Notes: generated by a model not told the origin, from the letters alone. Counted from the first letter of the stretch, positions 48,191 to 60,217 are shown. The stretch is 64,000 nucleotides of DNA from Carposina sasakii (GCA_014607495.2 CP053159.1:9121501-9185500), one strand, 5' to 3'. Made by a program: numbers and translations.

Positions 48191-50080
48191 TAACAAAGAT
48201 CATTGGTAGGTACATATATTATCTCTATTAGACTAGGATATAATAATGGCTTTCCCTAACTACCTACAGATACTTAGTTAAGATACGATATTAAAAACAT
48301 TTATATTTTTACACAAACAGAACAAAAAACAATTCTGTGTGGCCAACGTAATACAGTTCCAAGCAACATCCGGTCCCGCGTGGGTTGCCAGGTGGAAGAA
48401 TTTTAATCCCATTTAAACGCATAAACGGGTTTTAATGCAATATTCCCTGCAATTATGTAGCCACATGGCAATACTTTGGAATGCGCTTTGCTTTTTTTTG
48501 TTAATATCGTGGTTGGTTTTTATTTTAGTTATGGTTTATTTAGCCAGGCAAAAACTGGAATGCTGTTGTTCACAACAGGTTTAGTTATACGACAGTGTTC
48601 TTACTCGTTATTTAATTATCCCCAATGTTTGCTTTCCGTGTATCCGCTCTTCTGATTCGCTAAATAGGCTTATCAGTTATTGTGGGGCATATTGCTGTTT
48701 TATGGATCATTTTGGCTGTCATTAAAATAAAACAATGGAGACTGACCGGACCCAGATCTGGACCATGACAAGTAGAGTGCTAGTCATCTAATAGTTCCTT
48801 CTTAAATGATGATGGATGGATTCTCTGTTTCACTACACACAAAAATTGTTAGTTCCAAAATCAGGCAGGGGACTTATTCTGGGAAAACTACTCTAGCTAC
48901 AAGCAACGATGGATTAAGAACGATTGCACGGAAACTATGTAGTTAAAAAAACAATATCAACAAATCGTAACGCTTAAAAAACATGATGCACACAACTAAA
49001 ACCAAAAGCCACTGCTAAAAAGCTTTTATTTGTTTTTAAAGTAGTAAATGAAAATGGTCAGTAATTCGCGGGAAAAACTCGCTCAGGATAAAGTTGTAGG
49101 CGAGGGGCGGATGTGGCGGCTATCGGGGAGAAGTAAGCATGAGCATAGAGGAATAAGATGTCATAGAGTGCTAATGTCATACTAACAGTTTCGATGCACC
49201 ATTAGACTTTTCGGTGCCTCACAATTCCAGTCCATGACACTTCGCGACAACTTGTCTAACAGTACAGCGAAAACTTATCTATTTGATGATAATTTTGAAC
49301 CATTTATTTGATGGCTAGGCAGTGTGACGTCGAAAATATTTTGTTCAGGTATCTCCGTAACTACACCAACATCTTTATCCAATAAGGAATAGAGCAATAA
49401 TTTTGTCAAAACCCCGTATAAAGTGGAAATTAAATAATTTAAAAAATCCATAAACCCGACTGCTTAAAAAAGAACCGGCCAGGATCCATTGAAATATTAG
49501 CTTGGCTGTCGGATAATGGATCCCGATTGTTTAGTTGTAATACCATATAAGTTATTTACTACGAAACTTTTAAGAAGGTATGCGTGTAAATATTTCGACA
49601 TTGAATTTTAAGGGACACCCTAATGAGCATAGAGAAATCTATGTTAAGTAAGTGATAGGTAAGTGATATACGGGTTTCCAAAACTAGATGAGGTCTGTGT
49701 GCCCATTTTGCGGCATCTATGATTCTCGACTGAATCAGCGTCGGCATCGACTTACAAAAAAATCTGATTTTGTTTGACACTACTTACTAAATGCTTACTT
49801 AAATGGCTTGCTACCTACTATAATTATGAAGGTTAATATTTAATTACAGAACCGAACTTTTTAATATCTGGCACTGTTATAAGAGAATATTATCTATCAT
49901 ATACTTTTTGTTTCATACCTACTCCTACTCGTGGAAATATCAGACTAGAAAGTTCAGCTATCAACTTTTATAATTTAAACGCTGGTATGTAAAAGTATTC
50001 AGCACTTTTTGGTTAGTTTAAAAACGTAGAGAGGTAAGTACATATTTTTTATTAATTAAAGATGATTTTTTCACAGATCA
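48191..50080. other. Intergenic DNA, nothing recognised
   Basis: The frame at 49559-49780 has no known motif. Confidence 0.45.
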
Positions 50081-50084
50081 ATAC

Positions 50085-50215
50085 GTGACAAGTTGCTAGC
50101 TCATCGCCTGAAAGAAGTCCCTGAGTTCCTTAGTCCACTCTTACAACATGCACGGAAGGAGATGCAGCTGATGTAGGTAATCTAGTGCATCAGCACAGTA
50201 TGCAGTGTAGAAGTT
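50085..50215 (+). repeat. Interspersed repeat with GACAAGTTGCTAGCT block
   Basis: It matches 13165-13260 and 60586-60715, including GAGATGCAGCTGATG and the GCATCAGCAC end. Confidence 0.55.
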
Positions 50216-52019
50216 AATTAGGAAACGAGTAAATGATTAAATTGGAAAAATAACTTTAATCTAGTACAATTCTGACCGACCGATTGATGGGGTAGTTTCC
50301 TATGGTTGAATTTTAATAACATCTTATTCTTATCAGAATATAAATAATCAAAATCATAGCTATCTGCAAAATTAAATTTTGATTATGTGTCCAAATGAGG
50401 TAGTAATAAGCCTTCAAAGTTAAGTGGGCAAGTCCTTTTTTTTAATGTGAAATTAATTGAAACAACATCACATGTCCAAATCATTATTTACAGCAACTTT
50501 TGTTTTGTGACCATATTTTTAAACGCAATATTTAATATAGCTGTAGAACAAAAGTTATTTTACGCGCATACAAGTTGCTTAAAGAGTGCCATCGCGTCGT
50601 GGTAGCCGTTTGTATGCAGCGTTTTTTGGCAAGTCTAAAATTGTGATTTTGAAATCGTTATATCCCGGAAAGTTTTCACGCTAGCGAAGTTTTTCTTTCG
50701 CAGATGTTTCTTTTATTTTATGATGTTTCGATATAAATACAAGTAAAAAAACTGTAAACGACCCCATTTAACATAAAATTAACTAAGACAGAAAGGGACA
50801 GGTAGATCTTATTTTAAGTTCATGTATAAGTGTTAAATATATGTATGTATTTATATTTTATTAAGTTATTAATGTACCAACTTCGGACAGGTGATCTTTT
50901 TGTAAGCGATGGTAATATTCACATATACAAAAATATATCTACTTACATCGCTTTCGCTAATAAAATACGTATTTTGTATCGTCTAGTCTAGCCTATCACC
51001 ATTATTATCTAATTTCAAATAAATATTGAGCAACGGATAGAAGCAAATTGTCTTGAAATGAGAGTAGGTAATAAGAAACTTGTTGAAAGCTTTGCCGTCT
51101 AACCAAGCCAGAACTTACCAAGCTGTATGTTTGTACAGTCACTAAATCTATGGTAGTCCAACATTAATTAAATTGCGAATATGGTGACCACGGAGGCGGA
51201 AGAAAGGTAGAGTGGTGGAGTAAACAATACGTGCGTTTATATGCATAATAGATTTTATCCATTCATTATATCTGATCTGTATAATTTCCATTTATTCTTA
51301 TTCTTTATTGTATACAAAGAAACACATGTAGAATGAACATAAACAAAAGTAATACTTACACAGGCGAGCTTTTCTCTAACAGATGTTTAGTTTTTATCAG
51401 TAAAATTTCTGTAACGTTTCGTGTTGGTCATTGAATTGAAACTCTTCAACTAATTTCATTTCAGGAAAAAGTACTTACTCGCTTCTAGTTCACGTATACG
51501 AGTATTCTCTCTCACACAGTCCATCTAACACTTCTTAGTCTACGAGTATAATCTTCCTCTGTGACAAATAATATCCACATTAATTATTCTCAACGCTCTC
51601 CGTAAAATATGCCTTTCATCTTGTCGCTTTAATATGTCTGTACCAAGACAAACGGTTGCTTCGCCACTTGTCTATGATTAGCACACTTCTAATATAATAA
51701 CTTATTCCTTTTCCATTCGTGTAACTCCACACATCCATCTCAACGTTAGCATCTCGCTTACATGAAGTTGATTTTCATACTTCTTCTTTACGACTTGCAT
51801 TCAAATCCTGCCATTCAATATGCCTGCCATGATATTGTCCTCCAAGACTTCCCACCTCCGAAGAAGACAGGTGGCGGCAAAAAGTTAATTCTCTATGTTG
51901 ACACTGCCTAAGGATGCCGAGGGGGATGGCAATATGAGATCGCCGCCGCCGCCCCGTGCAAATACAAGCAAGCATGGCATATTGCTCGAGATAGTTATTA
52001 GGATTACTACGTAAACTCG

Positions 52020-52270
52020 ATTTTTTTTTTTAACAATTAGCATTTGACCGCCATCGTGCCTGATGTTAAGCAAGATGCGGCCTAGGGTGGTACATGTTTG
52101 CCTAGAAAGTGCCTATTTACTCTAGCTTTGAAGAGACCAATGTTGTAGTGCTCGGGAAATACATCGGCAGGAAGTGCATTCCACTCCTTAGTCGTTCGCA
52201 TTACAAACGAGTTAGCATAACGTTGATTGGACATTGTACGGGTTACCGTACATTGTTATGTCACCTATCG
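52020..52270 (-). pseudogene. LINE reverse transcriptase tail with poly(A)
   Basis: The minus-strand frame reads NSFVMRTTKEWNALPADVFP, then YNIGLFKARVNRHFLGKHVP and stops at 52082-52084. EWN-LP...FK-RVN is a widespread C-terminal motif of arthropod LINEs. A poly(T) run at 52020-52031 is the poly(A) tail in complement. No upstream catalytic part is present. Confidence 0.75.
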
Positions 52271-52307
52271 ACAGATCAACATTTCGTAATAAGTCTCTGC
52301 GTAATTT

Positions 52308-52466
52308 ATATCATCATCATCATCATTTACAGCCCTGAGAAGTCCACTGTTGGACATAGGCCTCCCCCAACAACCTCCACTCCGACCGGTCGGAAGCAGC
52401 CTGCATCCAACCGATGCCCGCAACCTTGGCCAGGTCATCCGTCCACCTCGCGGGTGGCCTTCCCAT
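52308..52466 (-). pseudogene. LINE C-terminal end with ATG-repeat tail
   Basis: The minus-strand frame reads GRPPARWTDDLAKVAGIGWM, then AASDRSEWRLLGEAYVQQWT and SQGCK, and stops just before an (ATG)n run. This is the same LINE family as 44941-45160. Confidence 0.78.
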
Positions 52467-54141
52467 TTATATAGTATTGTCTATATAGCATATCTTGTAT
52501 TAGCGAACTACATAGCATTATAATATATTAAATTCAGTGTTCAACATTCACTCAACGGGTTCGGTTGTATTTATCTCCTATGAGTTGACGACTTCCCTCA
52601 GCATTAGCATAGCAGCATCATAGCATTAACTAGCAACTTTATTGTACGATTGCCACACCGTACAGACATAATCATCATATTCCTGAGAACAACGTTTATA
52701 CCATTATTAGCGGTGGTATTCTCAAGTAAGATCTTTCCTTTTATTTGCTTACTATGGAAGGTTTATTTGTCGCAATATGGTGAAATTCAACGTTTGGCAA
52801 CAACTAAAAGTTGTAAAACATATTGCCAGCTATGTTAAAAACTTGGCGAACGTTTGTTTTATAGCGATTTATGCCGACTGTAATTTCCTGCCTAAATACG
52901 CCATCTAGTACGAGTCTCGGGTACAGGTCGGCAAGCGAATTTCAGAGCTTTTAGCTATTCTAGTATATAGACAATTTTACAAATTACGAAAATTATTACC
53001 GTCGAACATAACAATGACGGTAACCCGTAAATTCAGCAAATGGTATAGGCAAGCTAGCGTGGACTTCAGGGATCGCCCAACTGACCATGCCCGATTGAAG
53101 AGCCTGACAACGAATACGCGTTACGCACGATTGGACATAGAAAAGCAACAGCACAGTTTATACAAGTAGAGCGAAAAATGGCGAGGAACGAAGCATAAGA
53201 ATAAAGAGTACTTGGATAAATGCGATCATACTCCTATGGAACTGACGATAATAGTATTCTTTCGTCTCCAACTAGATAGCCTTATGACGTTCCAAATCTA
53301 AACTACTACCAGCTACTTAAAGTAATTACAGTTCACGGCGGATATAGAACGGGTTAGTACATTGTTATGTCATTTAAATTTCGGAACTTATAGCAATCTT
53401 GTATTAGCGAACTCCTAGAGGGTCGTTTATTTATCTCCTAGTTGACGACTTTTTTAGCATTCATAGCATATAGCAACTTATTGTACGATTGCCACACCGA
53501 AATATCATAATTCCTGAATGAAAAAAACCGGGCATTTGCGAAAATGGGCTATCTAAACTGACAAATTAGTTCGCGCGTAGCTTTCCGCAATATGTAAAAG
53601 TATATTGCCATGTTTGGCACGGCCGATGCCTGCCTCGCCAAATAGCAAGTGACAATAAAATTAGTGGTACAGGCCCGTTGAACCCATCAAGCCGCAATTG
53701 AACATAGCAAACCTCCATACATGGAACGTAAGCTACTGAACACGACGTGAGAACGTCTTCAAAGTCTCTTTAAACCACGAAAAAAACATTGTAGCGTGAA
53801 AGCTTTCCGCGTTTCAAAACAATATTAGAACTTTTGTTCCATACAAACGCTATACGTCACTCTTTAAACCACTTGTATGCGCGTAAAAGCTTTTGTTTAC
53901 AGCTAATTAAATATGGTCACAAAACAAAAGATGCTGTAAATGATGCAGGTGGACATGTGATGTTGTAATTTTCAATTAATTTCACATTTGAAAAAAGGAC
54001 TTGCCCACTTAACTTTGAAGGCTTATTACTACCTCATTTGGACATATAATCAAATTTTAATTTTACGTATAGGTATGATTTTGATTATTTATTCTGATAA
54101 GAATGAGATGTTATTAAGATTCAACCATAGGAAACTACCCC

Positions 54142-54716
54142 CTGTAACTTTCAGACAATAGATAAATGAGCTCATTATTGTAATATGCTGAAATTACATG
54201 CATATAAAATATAAGCTAGCAAATAACACGAATTTATCATTGAAAACTCATGTTTAACGTTCGAAATACATTACGCACAGCTAAAATTGCTTACTCCAAA
54301 GAAAAGTAAATAAATTTAAAGCAAATTAACAGTAACGTAGAAAATTAAATTGTCACATAAATAAAACGCTTAAACCTTGGGTCGTTATTCGCATTTTAAT
54401 TCCAGGGGTACACATTAGAAGCTATAAAGCCGAGTTAGCCGGCATCACACTCGACGATACGATTTGACGGCGCGTTACCGTCACGATTTTGAGTCAATCT
54501 ATTTTTTTTTTTTACTGTTTATAATATTTAAGTTAGAAGACGTATTTGGATCTTTAAATGTCTTGTCTACTAAACAAGATGCATGATACGAAGCGGGGAA
54601 TACATTTCGCAAGAGGTTCTCAACTCAACTTATGTAAATGCAGCCAGCATTTTGGGCGTGCTACTTAATAATGAAGATCAGATAACCTTGCTGTAAGGTA
54701 CAAGTATAATGGTTAA
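54142..54716. other. Intergenic DNA, nothing recognised
   Basis: No supported feature was seen. Confidence 0.4.
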
Positions 54717-54720
54717 TGGT

Positions 54721-54955
54721 GACGACCGATTGGTCTAGTAGGTAGTGACCCTGCCTGCGACGCCATAGGTCCTGGGTACGAATCCCGGTAGGAGCAAACA
54801 TTAATATGATGAATATCGATGCTTATTTCCGAGTCATGGATGTTTCTATACTTATCTATGTATTTATATACCGTTGCTTAGTACCCACGACACAAGACCT
54901 TAAGGATCTTAGTGTGGGACTAGGTTAATGTATTGTGTAGTGTATAAAAAAATAG
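54721..54955 (+). mobile_element. tRNA-derived SINE
   Basis: It is a full head-to-tail copy closely matching 24694, with TATGTATTTATATACCGTTG uninterrupted. It therefore shows the empty target of the MITE inserted at 32597. Confidence 0.8.
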
Positions 54956-56269
54956 ACCTCCTCTTTCATCTTTGCTTTACAATTAAGTTAATTATAGTTC
55001 TGTTAATGGTCGAGAGATGATAATACTAACACCAAAATATTTTATCGTGTCGTATCATGTCTAAATTGAATCGGCAAGTGTAGTAATGGTATTACGGGTA
55101 TCTGCCAAAACGCGAATTTTATTTACAGAGCGACATGAGGCTAGGGGATCAGTGGCCGGGATTAACGGCGGCACCTCTTTAAACATCTGTAAAATATGTA
55201 CTCATTTATATTTTACGTACTAAATTTACACCATTTTTAAATATGTTTCAAAAGTATTATCATCTAACTTTAGGAACATCCATCTCGTAAACCGTATTGT
55301 ATACTTATAGTTAAGTAGGTGCTGCGATCAAAACCTGTAGATACGAATAATGGCACCTTCAAAAGTCCACTAAATACGAGTATACTGTAGATGGAGTTTT
55401 AGCGCCAGTTGTAATCGAGAGCGCGTCGCGTTCCGCTATGCAATAATCATTTCAAATTTATTGCAGAGCTATAACGTTTGTTATAATATATTTAACTAGA
55501 CAAAATAAGGGTATGTACCACGAGCGTAAAAAAAGGAGTTTCGTCGTGTCAAGACTGAATGAATTTACGTCAAAAGAGCCCTTTGCAATCCCTTTTACAC
55601 GCGATTTATATACATTTACTTTGTCTAGTTATTATGTACCTAGCTCTGTGGATTTGTCGCCAAGATGTGAGACATGTCTCTCACCAGCACATATTATATA
55701 ACAGGTACTAGGTACCCTACATTTCATTAGTATCCCAAAACTGGGGTAACTAAAGTCGCGCTAAACTCCGATGTCGTTTTAAGAACTAACACGAGTAAAT
55801 GAGGCAATGAGCTCTACGCTAATTAGGTTAAGTGTCTAGAGGTTATTCCGGATATCCGGTCTAATCCTCGAGCCGACGCGAGTAGTGCTCCCGTCTCAGC
55901 CGCAATAACACTCACTGCGGCCACTAACTGATTAGTAGACCAGTGGTGGCGCAACCAGACACGCTACCATCGAAATGCAGATATAGTTTGACCAAGGACC
56001 TATAAATGACGTACCACTGATCATAAATTACCAACTTTTGTGCAGTCAATACAAAAATTTCGTTAATTTTGATTATTCTACTAATATTATTAGTTATGTT
56101 ATATTAGTAATTGAGAATGGATGTATGTTATGTTTTCGCTATCAAACGGATTTTGATGAAGCTTAGAAAAGTCTATATTTTATAATTCTTCCGATACTGC
56201 GTGATAATCGCCAAGATCAAATTTAATCTTAGATTTTCACTCCGAATTTGAATTTTTTTATGAAAACAT
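54956..56269. other. Intergenic DNA, nothing recognised
   Basis: A GC-richer patch near 55860-55980 has no recognisable coding motif. Confidence 0.4.
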
Positions 56270-56270
56270 A

Positions 56271-56622
56271 CAGGGTGTAAAAAGACAACTTTGTTCTTTT
56301 AATACCTCGTATTCTTTGTAACATCACGATCATTTTTTTCTATGGAATTTCCAAGATATAAGATATTGAGGTCCAAAGTTACATTAATATTATCATTTTT
56401 TTTACATAAATCCATCTGAAATCGGTTAACAAACATTTTTTTTAAAGATACCATGTCAAAATGTTATAATGTTAGTTTTGTACATTGCTTTGCAATAAAA
56501 TGACAGTATTTTTTTCATATTTTTTTTGTCGTTTACCAGGGTTGGTTCCATAGAAGAAAATGATCATAACCTTACAAAGAATACGAGGTATTAAAAAAAC
56601 ATTGTTGTCTTTTAACACACTG
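56271..56622 (-). mobile_element. CAGGGTG MITE (GTAAAAAGACAAC family), copy 2
   Basis: It starts CAGGGTGTAAAAAGACAACT and ends ACACACTG. It is the same family as 15306-15701 in the opposite direction, with the CTTTAATACCTCGTATTCTTTG block near both ends. The right terminus has lost the TA. Confidence 0.75.
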
Positions 56623-58065
56623 TTTAGATGTTTTGCTGTACACGTGCATACCAACAACTACAACATCGGTGTCCTAGTGAGGTAGATCCCGGATTATGGA
56701 GCCGCCATTATATTCTGACCCGACTATTTATGAAGTTCAAAATATCATTTTTTTGTCCACGTTCCAGCTCGAGAAGGATTTTACCATCTCAAGTTGCGGG
56801 AGCTAGGAAAAAAGCGAATTTTTTTAGCAACTAAAAATTATCTAAATTAAAAAAGTTTAAATTACTCACTCAATCTAACAAAGTTTTCAGCTAGGAGACG
56901 AGCATCTCATTATATTTTATTTTTTATTTGAATTTCAAATTTTATGATGCGAAATTTTAAAATTCGTAATACTTACTTAGTATACAAAAAGTTTTATTAG
57001 TGTCACCGTGTATTTGTAGGCAAGCTACTGAGCTAACTACGTAATTGGACTAATTGGAATGTAGCTCCACATATCTTTAGAAATTTTAGTTATGACTAGT
57101 GGAGGCCCGCGACTTTGTCCGCCTAAACTTGGAACTCCGGAAAATCCTTCCTTATCGGACGGATGCCTACCTCATCGTCATACCGAAATCGCATCCTACA
57201 AGGTTCAGGTCCTTACGATCAGTGGCAGACATTCAGAAATACTTTGTCATGTCTCTTTCACCTAGACAATGCCAGGTATTCCGCTGCAGCGACCTTCGTA
57301 AAAGTCCTGGAATTAAATTTAATAATATCTAAGTAATAAATGGCAAGGGTACCGCACATTTGCATAAACACGCAATTAAGCGGCGAAGGACGATGTCCCA
57401 GGGCCCAGTAATATTGAAGGGGACTTCAATCATCAGAGTGTCTATAGATAGCCTGTGATAGGAGCAGGCCCTTATAGCAGGCCATCAAGTTTATGGAATC
57501 CAGGGCGTGTTCGAAATTCCAATATTCGATCGGTAATGATATTGATATCGTCACCACTACCTATATCTTACATCGTTATATTTCAAAATGTTCTGTGTGA
57601 ATAACCTCATGAAGATAAAACCCGACTGCGTAAAAAATCTCTACCTGCCCAACGACTAAAATGAATCTTATGATACCTCTCAAGCGCAATTGTGACGAGC
57701 CGTTTAAGCTCTAGAACGTGCCAAAGAAATATACACACATTCACTCGAAAAACATAACATTCCTTCTGGCGAAGTCGGGGTATATATTCGGATTGTACGT
57801 TTCTTTTATCGAAAAAATTCTAGCAACTCTATTTTAACACACAATATTCGGAACTTCTTATAATAAAAAAAATTATAAGGAAACGAAGGAAGGATAACTA
57901 TTAGTTCCGTATCCAACCAATCATATAACAGCTACCTAAACGTATACGGGAAATATTTCCAATTACCTGTTTTCTGAGTTTCATAAGGAAAAGCACGATA
58001 TCCTAATCAATCGATTAACAGAAAATGTACACACATACATAATACACTGCAGGTCTGCCCTATCA
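56623..58065. other. Intergenic DNA with a Helitron end
   Basis: 57096-57125 is a CTAG-ending Helitron terminus in complement. An open frame at 57099-57332 starts inside it and has no known motif. Confidence 0.4.
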
Positions 58066-58475
58066 TTTTTGATAGTTCATAGTGATTTATCACTCATTGA
58101 AACTTAACAGGGGGTCAATTCTCAAAAAGTCTCGAGTGGGAACGAAGCCGAAACGGAACCGTGTAGACGCTTAGAACAAAGCAATAATTACTTTACGGTG
58201 ACATAATTAGACACATTTCAGCACGAGACAGATACTTGATTTTATTCTGTCATATTCGCGACTATTGCATGCTAAAATACTTATACCTTAATACTCCAAT
58301 GGTAATTCGCACCGCGTTTCATTAACGGTTCGTTAGTGGTTCAGCTCAAAATTTTTGGAGAATTGTCCCCTTGGAAATGGCATAATGCCTTTTCTGAAGA
58401 GTTTGGCAACCCACACATACATGTTTTTTCAGTTCAATAAATTTCAATGAGTGATCATCACTGAACTATCAAAAA
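58066..58475. mobile_element. Possible MITE bounded by inverted repeats
   Basis: TTTTTGATAGTTCATAGTGA at the left and TCACTGAACTATCAAAAA at the right are inverted; the similarity extends through CACTCATTGAAA, about 35 bp in all. There are 410 bp in total and no coding. Confidence 0.55.
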
Positions 58476-58543
58476 TCCCAAAACCAAAGCCAGGACTGAA
58501 AGAGATAGTCGGCTATTTCTTTCAGTCCTGGCTTTGGTTTTGA
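58476..58543. repeat. Hairpin made of one inverted minisatellite unit
   Basis: A 30-bp stem (58479-58508 with 58513-58542, one mismatch) encloses a four-base TCGG loop. Each arm is the CAAAACCAAAGCCAGGACTG part of the 48-bp unit that follows. Confidence 0.9.
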
Positions 58544-58945
58544 TCACGGGGGTGATTCCAAAACCAGAGCCAGGACTGAAAGAGATAGCCGATACGGGGG
58601 TGATCCCAAAACCAGAGCCAGAACTGAAAGAGATGCTGATACGCGGGTGATCCCAAAACCAGAGCCAGGACTGAAAGAGATAGCTGATACGGGGGTGATC
58701 CCAAAACCAGAGCCAGGACTGAAAGAGATAGCCGATGCGGGGGTGATGCCAAAACCAGAGCCAGGACTGAAAGAGATAGCCGATGCGGGGGTGTTGCCAA
58801 AGCCAGAGCCAGGACTGAAAGAGATGGCTGATACGGGGGTGATCCCAAAACCAGAGCCAGGATTGAAAGAGATAGGTGATACGGGGGTGATCCCAAAACC
58901 AGAGCCAGGACTGAAAGAGATAGCTGATAAAGAGCTAGAGCTGTA
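58544..58945 (+). repeat. 48-bp minisatellite, about eight units
   Basis: Units start at 58558, 58606, 58653, 58701, 58749, 58797, 58845 and 58893. The period is 48 bp except for one 47-bp unit with a single-base loss. On the plus strand each unit can read PKPEPGLKEIADTGVI, open from 58647 to a stop at 58944-58946. The minus strand is also open, because a 48-bp period without stops keeps every such frame open. Coding status is unproved. Confidence 0.88.
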
Positions 58946-59063
58946 AGATCACGAAGGAGAGCCTACAGCCACGTTTAACATAACGGGGTCAGATGTAAAT
59001 GTAACCTAAACCTAATAATCTTAGATTTATATTATGAACTCTACTATATTACTACCACTTGTT

Positions 59064-59308
59064 TCAATACTACTAATATTATAAACGCGAAAGTTTGTAA
59101 GTATGGATGGATGGATGTTTGTTACTCTTTCACGTAAAAATGGCTAAAGCGATTTTAATAAAATTTGGTATGGAGTTAGCTGAGACCCTGGATTAACACA
59201 TAGGCTACTTTTTATCCCTGGAAATATTTTTATACCTGATAATTTCGACATTTGTTTTTTTTTCCTATTTTTGCAGTCCACGCGGACGAAGTCGCTGGCG
59301 TCTACTAG
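59064..59308 (+). mobile_element. Helitron-like element
   Basis: ACTAATATTATAAACGCGAA near the start, the CCACGCGGACGAAGTCGC block and the TCTACTAG end followed by T match the family at 94 and 5989. It is 245 bp without coding. Confidence 0.65.
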
Positions 59309-59589
59309 TGTATAGTAAAAATTTTGTGTATAAAATGTTTATCTAATAATAAGGTATATAGGTATAATAAGCAAAGTGATCTCGTGCAAGCATATTTCGA
59401 GCGAGAAAAGTAAGCATAGTCACTTTGTCACAATTATGGTAGGCTTTTGCGAACATTCGTAATAATAAACATACGTTTGCGTTTGTAAGATTTATCTGCG
59501 ACTTAGTAAAACAAGGAAAATGGTAATTTACAAAAATAAACGAGGGATTATATTGAGAAAAATATCAACAACATATTTTTCATAATAAA
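59309..59589. other. AT-rich DNA, nothing recognised
   Basis: No supported feature was seen. Confidence 0.35.
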
Positions 59590-59707
59590 CTACTATGAAA
59601 AATAAATATGTGATTTCGAGTCTAAAAATTATTGTGCCTTTGTGGCTCTCTATATAGGTCTAATTTTGATAGAATTTCGCGTAACATACCCCTTTTGTTA
59701 CACCCTG
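59590..59707 (+). mobile_element. 3' half of a CAGGGTG MITE (GTTAAGCG family)
   Basis: ATATGTGATTTCGAGTCTAA and the end TACCCCTTTTGTTACACCCT followed by GTA match the right half of 41440-41698. The left half is missing. Confidence 0.65.
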
Positions 59708-59988
59708 TATATTTTATAATATTATATTCTCAGAAAAAAAGGTAAAATAATAAGATCCTAATTAATAATTGTAAGAAAAAAAATGTAATTTATGTTGACG
59801 ACAACTAAGGGCTAATTAATTACGTACTTACGTATTATACCTTCTCTCAAGTTAAGGAATTTTATCGTGCCTCGAAATTAATTAAAAATAACAGTTGCGT
59901 GAGGAGCTCGCACAACGATAAAACTGAGTTTTGCTCTGTTCTTTATTCTTATAGCATAAAAACATTAATTATATAATCACTACATATT
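59708..59988. other. AT-rich DNA, nothing recognised
   Basis: No supported feature was seen. Confidence 0.35.
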
Positions 59989-59989
59989 A

Positions 59990-60050
59990 TTGGTGCTCTG
60001 CCTACCCCGTATGGGATAAAGGCGTGATTATATGTATTTATGTATGTATC
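59990..60050 (+). repeat. Short TACCCCGTAAGGG-type repeat end
   Basis: TTGGTGCTCTGCCTACCCCG and GGGATAAAGGCGTGATTATA with a TATG-rich tail match 696-786. Confidence 0.6.
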
Positions 60051-60054
60051 AAAG

Positions 60055-60217
60055 TCGCTTACCACTGTCTGTCCGTCCCTATGCTTAGATCTTTCAAACT
60101 AGGAAACGGATTTTGATGCGGTTTTTTTAAATAGATAGAGTGATTATTTAGGAATACGAGGAAGGTTTATGTGTATAGGATCAGCACTGCACCCATGCGA
60201 AGACGGGGCGGGTCGTT
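60055..60217 (+). repeat. Decayed Helitron-like 3' region
   Basis: CGGATTTTGATGCGGTTTTT, CCCATGCGAAGACGGGGCGG and a final GTTAGT in place of CTAGT suggest an old member of the CTAG-ending class. Confidence 0.4.

Larger units (their letters stand above)
50289..54141. mobile_element. 3.85-kb structure with ~400-bp terminal inverted repeats
   Basis: The left arm (50289 to about 50700) and right arm (about 53750-54141) are inverted copies, both starting GGGGTAGTTTCCTATGGTTG from the outside. They share blocks such as GGACTTGCCCACTTAAC, GTGACCATATTT and TACGCGCATACAAGT. The interior holds LINE fragments and a direct repeat but no intact gene. A non-autonomous long-TIR transposon, or two opposed copies of one short repeat, would both explain it. 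Confidence 0.65.

Noticed and set aside
52908..53168. An open plus-strand frame with a basic, protein-like run (RKFSKWYRQASVDFRDRP)
   Set aside because: About 85 codons without an early ATG or known family; it lies in a repeat-derived region and is within the range of chance.
57099..57332. A 77-codon frame starting at the Helitron terminus
   Set aside because: Its start is inside a repeat and the rest matches no known protein.
58522..58896. A 124-codon minus-strand frame of PPYQLSLSVLALVLGS repeats
   Set aside because: It is the complement of the 48-bp minisatellite. A 48-bp period without stops keeps the frame open by itself.
58544..58945. CRISPR-like array
   Set aside because: The units are contiguous with no unique spacers and the genome is eukaryotic; it is a minisatellite.
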